Shown piece after piece: positions 27,473-33,967 of a DNA stretch of 64,000 nucleotides (position 1 is its first letter; each line of letters begins with the position of its first letter). Source of the stretch: Helicobacter himalayensis (GTDB taxonomy: Bacteria > Campylobacterota > Campylobacteria > Campylobacterales > Helicobacteraceae); the NCBI RefSeq assembly GCF_001602095.1, contig NZ_CP014991.1:744001-808000 (forward strand), given 5' to 3'. The notes beneath the pieces are model-generated. The model did not search any database. It saw nothing but the letters and a program-made list of their open reading frames with translations, and was not told where the DNA came from. Both the position numbers and the translations under genes were made by a program.

Positions 27473-28474
27473 ATGAATCAGCCGAAAATTAGCGTTGTAA
27501 CCATTGTTTATAATGATATTGCACATATCAAAGAAACAATGGATTCTGTAATCAATCAAAACTACCCACATATTGAATACATTCTCATCGATGGTGCGAG
27601 CACTGATGGCACGCGCGAGTGTATAGAATCTGCCCTGCGAGAAATCGCGCTAGATTCCAGCCTTTTGGTGTGTGAATATCCACTAGAAGCAAGCATTGCA
27701 ACGATTGGTAGTTTTAGTAAAGAGGAGTTAGAGAATCTTGCTACTTTAGATTCTGCGATTTTAAGCAAGGAAGCATCTTTTAGCATCAAATATGACACCC
27801 CTAGCTTTTATCTGCAAGGCACACGCAAAGACAATCCATATTTTACTTTTAAATTCTTAAGTCAAAAAGATAGTGGAATCTATGATGCTATGAACAAAGG
27901 TATTGATCTTGCCAGCGGGCAGTGGTGTAATTTTATGAATTGTGGCGATAGATTTTATGCAAATACCAGCATAAGAGAGCTTTTTGAAGCCTTCTTCTTA
28001 GAGTATGGGGGGGGGGATAGAATTGGAGTTATTTATGGTGATGCTTGTATCATGTATAGCCCCATAGAATCTAAAATTTTGTATTCTAAAACTACCAATC
28101 ACAAATATCATCATCATTTTATTCATCAGAGTGCTTTTATCGACACCGCTCTTATTAAATACACAAAATATAATCAAAACTTTAGGATTGCAGGCGATAC
28201 GGATTTTTTTACTAAGGCTTATAATGCAGGTGCAAAATTTCTACATTTTGATGTTGTGATAGCTAGGTTTAATGTTGAGGGTGTGAGTTCTAGTCTTTCG
28301 TGGCAGATGTTTAAAGAAGATTGTCAAATAGGTTATAAGTATAATAAATTTTATCCTATTTGGTATGGCTTGCGTTACGCATTCTATATTGTTCCGCGTG
28401 TATGTGTGCGCAATGCAATACCGCAAAAATGGCGCAACAAAGCGCGTGTGACATTTGGTAAAAAACATACATAA
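27473..28474 (+). CDS. Glycosyltransferase family 2 protein, phase-variable (G10 tract)
   Basis: The 333-residue protein has a GT-A fold N-terminus (ISVVTIVYNDIAHIKETMDS, then YILIDGASTDGT) and the conserved KDSGIYDAMNKGIDLASG segment. It resembles colanic-acid and LPS-type family 2 enzymes that act on surface glycans. About 70 residues (roughly 55-125) between these two blocks look like an insertion compared with the minimal family. A run of ten G at 28007-28016 lies in frame (Tyr-Gly-Gly-Gly-Asp). Adding one base gives an immediate TAG, and removing one gives a TAG about 17 codons on. The gene is therefore ON as sequenced and expected to be phase-variable. Donor and acceptor are unknown. 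Confidence 0.85.
   Translation: MNQPKISVVTIVYNDIAHIKETMDSVINQNYPHIEYILIDGASTDGTRECIESALREIALDSSLLVCEYPLEASIATIGSFSKEELENLATLDSAILSKEASFSIKYDTPSFYLQGTRKDNPYFTFKFLSQKDSGIYDAMNKGIDLASGQWCNFMNCGDRFYANTSIRELFEAFFLEYGGGDRIGVIYGDACIMYSPIESKILYSKTTNHKYHHHFIHQSAFIDTALIKYTKYNQNFRIAGDTDFFTKAYNAGAKFLHFDVVIARFNVEGVSSSLSWQMFKEDCQIGYKYNKFYPIWYGLRYAFYIVPRVCVRNAIPQKWRNKARVTFGKKHT
28007..28016 (+). repeat. Poly-G tract 1 (G10) in the first GT2 gene
   Basis: Ten consecutive G are preceded by GAGTAT and followed by ATAGAA. The reading frame is open with n of the form 3k+1 and closes quickly in both other states. Confidence 0.97.
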
Positions 28475-28506
28475 GAGATTTTTTAAATAAGTTTAAGGGC
28501 AGGGTT

Positions 28507-29526
28507 ATGAAGCAAATCCGTATTCATTTTTGCGATTTTGGCGATATGCAAGGTATTGCGAACTATTTTATTGATTTTTTGGGCAATCATTTTGAAGTGG
28601 TGCTTGATGACAAGACGCCACAATATGTGTTTTATTCAGTTTTTGGTAGCAGTGAAATCTTAAAATACAAAGACTCTATACGGATTTTTTACACAGGAGA
28701 GAATCTTTGTGCAGATTTTGATTTATGTGATTATGCGATTGATTTTAATCATTTAGAATTTTTTGACAGGCATTTACGCTATCCACTTTATTTATTTTAC
28801 AAGGAAGATTTTTTGCGTGCGAGCAAAAAACATCAGAATATTACACCACAAATTTTGCAAGAAAAAACGCGATTCTGTAACTTTGTTGCAAGTAACAATA
28901 TTTTTGCTGAGAGTTTTAGAGAAGAGGCTTTTTATGCTCTAAATTCATATAAGCGTGTAGATTCTGGAGGGAGATTTTTAAATAACATTGGCGGTAGAGT
29001 GAAAGATAAATTTGCATTTCAAAGTGAGTGTAAATTTTCTCTTTGTTTTGAAAACTCTTCAACACCCGGATATATTACCGAAAAGCTCATTCAAGCAGCT
29101 GCTGCTAAGAGTGTTCCTATTTATTGGGGTGATGAGCGTGCGTGCTTGGCATTGAGTGAGCGGGGGGGGGGCATAAATAAAAAAAGCATTATCTTTGTGC
29201 AGGATTTGGAGCAAATGAAAAAAGAAGTGGAGAGGCTCGATAATGATGATGAGGCATTTTTGGCAAAACTGCGCGAGCCACTTTTTTTGGATAAAAATCA
29301 CAGCGAGTTTTTTGACGCACAAATGGAGGGATTTTTATTGCATATTTTTACTCAAGATTTTACTAAGGCTTTTAGGCGTGGAAAGGGAATGCGTTTGAAA
29401 AAAGAGGCAGAATATCAAATTTATGTACGTATTCGAAATTTTATCAAGAGCGTATGTAGTGTGAGACATTTGGGATTATTTAAGGCTTTGCGTGCAAGAA
29501 AAAGCACTATAAGGAAAGGGCAATGA
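28507..29526 (+). CDS. Alpha-1,3/4-fucosyltransferase family (GT10), phase-variable (G10 tract)
   Basis: GT10 enzymes move fucose from GDP-fucose to N-acetyllactosamine-type acceptors; in H. pylori they build Lewis antigens on LPS. The 339-residue protein has FYTGENLCADFDLCDYAIDF near 61, RYPLYLFY, FVASNN, and VDSGGRFLNNIGG near 155. It also has the signature FSLCFENSSTPGYITEK followed by VPIYWGD near 200. H. pylori enzymes end in tandem DDLRVNY heptads; these are absent here, and a short basic tail follows instead. Ten G at 29162-29171 (about residue 219) keep the frame open, while one base more or less gives TAA within two or three codons. Linkage specificity is not deducible. Confidence 0.88.
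   Translation: MKQIRIHFCDFGDMQGIANYFIDFLGNHFEVVLDDKTPQYVFYSVFGSSEILKYKDSIRIFYTGENLCADFDLCDYAIDFNHLEFFDRHLRYPLYLFYKEDFLRASKKHQNITPQILQEKTRFCNFVASNNIFAESFREEAFYALNSYKRVDSGGRFLNNIGGRVKDKFAFQSECKFSLCFENSSTPGYITEKLIQAAAAKSVPIYWGDERACLALSERGGGINKKSIIFVQDLEQMKKEVERLDNDDEAFLAKLREPLFLDKNHSEFFDAQMEGFLLHIFTQDFTKAFRRGKGMRLKKEAEYQIYVRIRNFIKSVCSVRHLGLFKALRARKSTIRKGQ
29162..29171 (+). repeat. Poly-G tract 2 (G10) in the fucosyltransferase gene
   Basis: Ten G follow GAGC and precede CATAAATAA. The current length is ON; 9 or 11 G would terminate translation almost at once, soon after the conserved IYWGD motif. Confidence 0.97.
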
Positions 29527-29565
29527 GTGCAACTAGATTATAAGATTTATTTAAGTAGGGTTTGA

Positions 29566-29571
29566 TACAAT
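29566..29571 (+). promoter_or_regulatory. Putative -10 box inside the glycosyltransferase island
   Basis: TACAAT in the context TTTGATACAATCA lies 31 bases before the ATG at 29602, with an AAGGA site between them. The context closely resembles the box before hisC. It suggests an internal transcription start for the downstream glycosyltransferases. Confidence 0.5.
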
Positions 29572-29601
29572 CACACCCCAAAAATCATAGTAAGGAATGC
29601 A

Positions 29602-30066
29602 ATGCGGGAAAGGCAAGTCCATAATATAAGTGTGGTTTATGGAGATACAATGCTTCTCTTAAGTCAAAATCACAATAAAATTCCACACATAAAAAGCAAC
29701 CCTGCATATCGTATGCCATTTTGTCATCAAAGTGCCTTTGTTAAGACTTCGTTGCTTAAACAATATCGCTTTGATACAAGTTTTAAGATTTGTGCTGACA
29801 ATGCTTTTTTTACAACGATTTATAACAAAGGGGAACGATTTTGTTATGTTGATATGGTTGTAAGTATGTATGATGTTTATGGGATTTCATCTAAGCCAAG
29901 TTGGCAGTATTTTAAAGAAGAAGCCCGCATTATTGCTAGGTATAATGTCTTATATCTTGTGCTTTTTTGTTTTAAATATTTCTTTATGGTTGCAAAATTT
30001 GGTATAAAATCCGTCCTGCCAAAAAAATTGAGTTTAAGGATTCAGAGTGTCTATAATGCAAAGTGA
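29602..30066 (+). CDS. Truncated glycosyltransferase family 2 protein (C-terminal half only)
   Basis: The 154 residues align by eye with the C-terminal half of the GT2 at 27473. Both share V-YGD, HQSAF, a D-FF-T--YN-G segment, G-SS--SWQ-FKE and a basic C-terminus. The N-terminal nucleotide-binding half with the catalytic core is missing. The homology begins just where the G tract sits in the 27473 gene, which suggests 5' loss at a former tract. It nevertheless has an AAGGA site and a -10-like box directly upstream, so a short protein may be made. Activity as a transferase is unlikely. The final 20 bases overlap the next gene. Confidence 0.65.
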   Translation: MRERQVHNISVVYGDTMLLLSQNHNKIPHIKSNPAYRMPFCHQSAFVKTSLLKQYRFDTSFKICADNAFFTTIYNKGERFCYVDMVVSMYDVYGISSKPSWQYFKEEARIIARYNVLYLVLFCFKYFFMVAKFGIKSVLPKKLSLRIQSVYNAK

Positions 30067-31123
30067 TAGGTCAAAAAATGTCCTTATAGCCTCATTAACA
30101 CGCAAAGGCGGAGGCTTTGAACATTACACTACTTCTATATTGCAACACTTTAGTCTGCCTTATACCATATATCAAAGCAAGTATGTGAATCCTGAAAGTA
30201 AAATTGCTCACGCTAAAACAATGATAACCTACACAAACAAGCTCACATTTGTGCTAAACTCCCTCTTTGTTTTGCCTTTCATATTTATCAAGCTTTGCTT
30301 CATCGCAAAGCGATACGATGTGCTTTATCTGCCACATTTTCATTTTTGGAATATTGTTTTCATTTTTGCTTTTAGGCTTCATAATAAGCCTGTTGTGCTA
30401 ACAGAACACGATGGAATCGTGCATTTAGGTGATGAATTGCCCTTGCAACAAGCCCTCATTAATGCTTGTATTAAGCACTCCACACATATTATTTTTCTTA
30501 CACATTATGTCAAATCCCTTGTATCCCCAAAACTACTAAAAGGCAAACAAATATCAATCATACCTCATGGCATTTTTGCGTTTGAAGGTCTGCATACTAA
30601 GCAAAAAACCTACAAGAATAAACCTACCTTACTATTTTTTGGACGCGTGAGTAAATATAAGGGTATAGAATTACTACTAGAAGCTATAAGCACGATACCT
30701 GAGACCTCCTTTGATAAGCTCATTATTGCAGGAAAAAGTAGCTATACATACAATATAGGCAACCTCAAAGAATTTGTTGTGAAAAAAATAGAGATTATTG
30801 ATGCTTTCTTACCACAACAAAAAATTGTTGAGCTTTTTAATCAGGCTCATATTCTCATTATGCCATACCTTGAAGCAAGCCAAAGTGGTGTAGCTGCTGT
30901 TGGAATTGCTAATGCTATGCCTACAATATGCACTGATGTTGGTGGCTTAAAAGAGCAATTTATTTTAGCAAATAGCAATGGGGGGGGGGCAATAGTAAGC
31001 TCTGCGCTATCATTTGCCAACCGAATGCAAATGATATTGCTTCTTCCATTTTGCATTTGGCGAAGGATAGAACGCTTTATAATGCCCTTAGCCACGACCT
31101 CACCCTTTTGGCGGAAAGCTTAA
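30047..31123 (+). CDS. Glycosyltransferase family 4 protein with tract-dependent C-terminus (G10)
   Basis: This GT-B enzyme has an N-terminal RKGGGFEHYTTSIL, and a membrane-associating hydrophobic stretch near 62-85. The C-terminal donor half has LLFFGRVSKYKGIELLLEA near 188 and the E-x7-E-like region IMPYLEASQSGVAAVGIANAMP. A G10 tract (30980-30989) follows. As sequenced, translation continues 44 residues in a frame that no longer resembles the family and stops at 31123, one base before the next ATG. With 8 or 11 G the frame instead runs about 58 family-like residues (containing NANDIASSILHLAKDRTLYN) to a stop at 31171-31173. With 9 or 12 G it stops at once. The sequenced allele may be altered or inactive. 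Confidence 0.82.
   Translation: MSIMQSDRSKNVLIASLTRKGGGFEHYTTSILQHFSLPYTIYQSKYVNPESKIAHAKTMITYTNKLTFVLNSLFVLPFIFIKLCFIAKRYDVLYLPHFHFWNIVFIFAFRLHNKPVVLTEHDGIVHLGDELPLQQALINACIKHSTHIIFLTHYVKSLVSPKLLKGKQISIIPHGIFAFEGLHTKQKTYKNKPTLLFFGRVSKYKGIELLLEAISTIPETSFDKLIIAGKSSYTYNIGNLKEFVVKKIEIIDAFLPQQKIVELFNQAHILIMPYLEASQSGVAAVGIANAMPTICTDVGGLKEQFILANSNGGGAIVSSALSFANRMQMILLLPFCIWRRIERFIMPLATTSPFWRKA
30980..30989 (+). repeat. Poly-G tract 3 (G10) in the GT4 gene
   Basis: Ten G follow AGCAAT and precede CAATAGTAAGC. The three frames after the tract give an alternative tail (n=3k+1), the family-like tail (3k+2) or an immediate stop CAA-TAG (3k). Confidence 0.97.
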
Positions 31124-31124
31124 A

Positions 31125-32618
31125 ATGGCGCAACATTTCCGCACGCATTCAAAAGGTTATTCAGACAGCCTAACCCCATTTTTCTCTATCATTATCCCCA
31201 CTTACAATGTCGAGCACTACATTGCAAGGTGTTTAGAATCTTGCATAAATCAAACCTTTAGTGATATTGAGATTCTCATTGTTGATGACTGCGGGAGTGA
31301 TGATTCTATAAAAATCGCGCAGAGTTTTGCAGACAAAGATTCCAGAATCCGCATAATCCATAATCCTCGCAATCTCGGACTCTTTGGCGCACGACTAAGC
31401 GGAGAGAAAGAAGCAAGGGGGGAATATATCCTTCCGCTAGATTCTGATGATTATATCGAGCTATGTACCTGCAAAGTCCTCTACCGCGCGATTACACACA
31501 CCAAAAAAGCACTCAATAATGTAAATTTTATCCCTAATCCTAACCTTGAAAATGTAATTGGGGGGGGGGGCAATATGAGTAAAATCTCTATTGTTATCCC
31601 CACTTACAATGTCGAGCGCTACATTGCAAGGTGTTTAGAATCTTGCATAAATCAAACCTTTAGTGATATTGAGATTCTCATTGTTGATGATTGTGGGAGT
31701 GATGATTCTATAAAAATCGCGCAGAGTTTTGCAGACAAAGATTCCAGAATCCGCATAATCCACAACGCGCAAAATCTAGGAACATTCAACGCTAGATTGG
31801 AGGGCATAAAGCACGCTTTAGGGGAATATCTACTATTTTTAGATGCTGATGATTATTTAGAGTTAAACGCGTGCGAGATGGCGTGGGGGAAAGTGGCTGG
31901 TCTTGCGAGAAATATGTCTGATGTTGGTTTAGTTCCAGTTGATGAGGATTTGCGACCAGATATTGTGTTTTTTGGTATGCGTTATGAGCCACCTACTTGG
32001 CAACGAGTAAGTCCCAAAGTCATTACAAACCCATTACGCAATGAGGAGGTTTTGTATGAAGTTTTCGCCCATTGTGCCACCCCGCCGTGGCACATATGGG
32101 CGAAGCTTTATAAAGCTTCGCGCATTGCGCTAGCACGCGATTTAATCGTGGCACATATGGGCGAAGATTCGCGCCTTACAATGGCAGAAGATGTATTGAA
32201 AAGTTTTTATATTTGTGCGCTTGCTACATCAAGTGTTGGTATAAAGGACAAGCTGTATGTATATTGTAGCTCTGATACTTCGATTACGCGTAAGATTGAC
32301 ACACAGACGCGCGATAAGAAAATCAGCGATATTACACGCGTGATAAATGAAATTAAGGGTTTAGATTCTGTTCCGCAAATTGCCAATAATCCCGCTTTTA
32401 AGCCCGCACAAGCAAAAACTATTAAAATCTTGCAAAGTGTTATAGAGCTAGAGCATCGCTATGATAGCCCAGAAATAGCTAGTGGGGGGGGGGCATTAAG
32501 TAGATGCTTGTCTCCATATCTAAGGGCTTGTCTTGCTTCGCTAAAATACTATCGCAAGTGGCAAACCTATGTGCGCATACTCGCTTATCTACTGAGCTTT
32601 GGGAAGAAGAAAATCTAG
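31125..32618 (+). CDS. Tandem glycosyltransferase family 2 protein fused through a G11 tract
   Basis: The 497-residue frame contains two GT2 modules. Module A (about 22-145) has FSIIIPTYNVEHYIARCLES, VDDCGSDDS and the metal-binding DSDD, but lacks an acceptor-side half. Module B starts MSKISIVIPTYNVERY at residue 151 and is a complete transferase with DADD and a GEDSRLTMAEDVL segment. The joint is a run of 11 G at 31560-31570. A second tract (G10, 32484-32493) lies near the C-terminus. The first 69 nucleotides of each core are nearly identical in DNA, showing recent duplication. The first 17 residues are read in an alternative frame of the upstream GT4 tail and are probably not functional sequence. 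Specificity is unknown. Confidence 0.8.
   Translation: MAQHFRTHSKGYSDSLTPFFSIIIPTYNVEHYIARCLESCINQTFSDIEILIVDDCGSDDSIKIAQSFADKDSRIRIIHNPRNLGLFGARLSGEKEARGEYILPLDSDDYIELCTCKVLYRAITHTKKALNNVNFIPNPNLENVIGGGGNMSKISIVIPTYNVERYIARCLESCINQTFSDIEILIVDDCGSDDSIKIAQSFADKDSRIRIIHNAQNLGTFNARLEGIKHALGEYLLFLDADDYLELNACEMAWGKVAGLARNMSDVGLVPVDEDLRPDIVFFGMRYEPPTWQRVSPKVITNPLRNEEVLYEVFAHCATPPWHIWAKLYKASRIALARDLIVAHMGEDSRLTMAEDVLKSFYICALATSSVGIKDKLYVYCSSDTSITRKIDTQTRDKKISDITRVINEIKGLDSVPQIANNPAFKPAQAKTIKILQSVIELEHRYDSPEIASGGGALSRCLSPYLRACLASLKYYRKWQTYVRILAYLLSFGKKKI
31192..31360 (+). repeat. 169-bp direct repeat, copy A
   Basis: It starts TTATCCCCACTTACAATG and ends CGCATAATCCA. It differs from copy B at only a few positions (for example CACTAC against CGCTAC, and GACTGCGGG against GATTGTGGG). 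It encodes the start of GT2 module A. Confidence 0.95.
31560..31570 (+). repeat. Poly-G tract 4 (G11) joining two GT2 modules
   Basis: Eleven G follow GTAATT and precede CAATATGAGTAA. With n of the form 3k+2 the modules are fused. With 3k+1 the upstream frame stops at TGA overlapping the ATG of module B (ATGA). With 3k it stops at TAA six bases further on. Confidence 0.97.
31594..31762 (+). repeat. 169-bp direct repeat, copy B
   Basis: This is the second copy, exactly 402 bp downstream of copy A, encoding the start of GT2 module B. The distance is a multiple of three, so recombination between the copies would delete 134 codons and tract 4 while leaving the frame open. Confidence 0.95.
32100..32121. 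repeat. 22-bp perfect palindrome inside GT2 module B
   Basis: The half-site GCGAAGCTTTA is followed directly by its reverse complement. It overlaps the first of two copies of GTGGCACATATGGGCGAAG (32087-32105 and 32148-32166), which lie 61 bp apart and are therefore read in different frames. Confidence 0.9.
32484..32493 (+). repeat. Poly-G tract 5 (G10) near the GT2 3' end
   Basis: Ten G follow GCTAGT and precede CATTAAGTAGATG. As sequenced the GT2 continues 42 codons. With 3k G it stops at TAA, and with 3k+2 it stops at TAG, directly followed by the ATG of the next gene at 32504. Confidence 0.97.
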
Positions 32619-33967
32619 AGGCTGAGGGGCAATATAAACTTTTACACATCGCTTCAGATTCTGTGCGTGGTGGAGCCGAAAGTGTTTTTAGAAATACAAT
32701 TCAGCAAACCTTGGAAAGCAACCTTTATAGTATTTATATTGCAAGCTGTGATGACCTTAAAAATTTACCTCAAAATATACAAGACACGCATTTTTGTAAG
32801 CTTGATGATTGGGGAAACTACCCAAAGCCTCTTGGAGCAATCAAATATATTTTTAATTTCAAAAACTATCGCTTGCTTAAATCTTTTCTTTTAAAAACCA
32901 AGCCAGATATTATTCATGTGCAAAATTATCTTTCGCGCTTGAGTCCAAGCATTCTTTTTGCTATACGGCATTATAAGCGTCATTTTCCAAATATACGCGT
33001 TGTTTATACAGAGCATGGTTTTGGACCTTGTCCTAATGGGGGGTTTTATAATTATGCACAAAAAAGTATTTGCACGCGCTGTATAGGAAAATCAAAATTT
33101 CAAATCGCTTTGAGAAATTGTGATAGGCGAGGGAGAATTTATTCTGTTCTGAAAGCATTGCGCGTGCCGTTTTATCTTGGGGTTTTCGATATGCGCAAGC
33201 TTTTTGACAGAATTATTTTTGTTAGTAGCTTCCAAATGCAAAAGCACATAGAGGATTCTTGGGAAAAATCAAAACTTGCTATTGTGCCAAACCCCATTGA
33301 AATGCGCTTTTTAAATAAACAAGTGAGTTTAAGTGATAAGTGTGATTTTGTAGTGTTTTTTGGGCGTTTAAGTCCAGAGAAAAATGTAGGTTTGTTGATT
33401 GAGGCGTTTGCCAAGGTGAGAGAAAACCCAAAATTTAGCAATTATAGACTTTTAATCATTGGTGATGGAGATGATAGAAAATCTTGTGAGAATCTCGCGC
33501 GCACTTTATTTTCTAAATCCGCACGCATAAATAATGCACACTCTTGCAGGAATACACTTTTGCCTTACACTTTTTTGGGGCAAAAGTCCCCGCAGGAGAT
33601 TAGAGAGATTTTAAAAACCGCTAAATTAAGTGTTTTACCTTCATTGTGGTATGAAACCTTTGGGCTTGTGTTGGTAGAATCTATTTTGGCTGGTGTCATA
33701 CCTATTACATCTAAACTTGGGGCTATGGAAGAAACGATAGAAAAATATTATGGCTTTAGTTTTGAGTTTAGCGAGCCTGCAAGGAATGCAAATAATGTAG
33801 AGAATTTGCAAGTTTTGTTGTGTAATGTATTGGAAAATTATGAGGATATTTTTAATGATTTCAAAACCAAGCGCGGGCAAATACTTCAGAATCTGCACAA
33901 TGCAGAATTCCTAAAAAATCTCATAAAAGTTTATGAAACTCCTAGCGGGGGGGGGGCAATAGAGTAG
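32504..33967 (+). CDS. Glycosyltransferase family 4 protein (G10 tract at its 3' end)
   Basis: The 487-residue GT-B protein begins to resemble the family at about residue 43 (YKLLHIASDSVRGGAESVF). It then shows a cysteine-bearing segment near 185-205 (TEHGFGPCPNGGFYNYAQKS, CTRCIG) and NPIEMRF. The donor-binding half has VVFFGRLSPEKNVGLLIEAF near 283 and SLWYETFGLVLVESILAG near 380, with the E-x7-E motif. The first 38 or so codons overlap the 3' end of the upstream GT2 in another frame, and there is no better start codon nearer the domain. A G10 tract near the end gives a short tail (Ser-Gly-Gly-Gly-Ala-Ile-Glu). With 8 or 11 G the frame would run on into the fragment at 34054. Confidence 0.85.
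   Translation: MLVSISKGLSCFAKILSQVANLCAHTRLSTELWEEENLEAEGQYKLLHIASDSVRGGAESVFRNTIQQTLESNLYSIYIASCDDLKNLPQNIQDTHFCKLDDWGNYPKPLGAIKYIFNFKNYRLLKSFLLKTKPDIIHVQNYLSRLSPSILFAIRHYKRHFPNIRVVYTEHGFGPCPNGGFYNYAQKSICTRCIGKSKFQIALRNCDRRGRIYSVLKALRVPFYLGVFDMRKLFDRIIFVSSFQMQKHIEDSWEKSKLAIVPNPIEMRFLNKQVSLSDKCDFVVFFGRLSPEKNVGLLIEAFAKVRENPKFSNYRLLIIGDGDDRKSCENLARTLFSKSARINNAHSCRNTLLPYTFLGQKSPQEIREILKTAKLSVLPSLWYETFGLVLVESILAGVIPITSKLGAMEETIEKYYGFSFEFSEPARNANNVENLQVLLCNVLENYEDIFNDFKTKRGQILQNLHNAEFLKNLIKVYETPSGGGAIE
33947..33956 (+). repeat. Poly-G tract 6 (G10) at the GT4 3' end
   Basis: Ten G follow CCTAGC and precede CAATAGAGTAG. In state 3k+1 (as sequenced) the stop comes after three codons. In state 3k the stop is CAA-TAG. 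In state 3k+2 the frame is open without a stop to 34392. Confidence 0.97.

Noticed and set aside
31560-31577. The G11 run acting as a Shine-Dalgarno for the ATG at 31575
   Set aside because: The run ends only 4 bases before the ATG and G-only runs pair poorly with the anti-SD CCUCC context; reinitiation through the ATGA overlap is a simpler idea.
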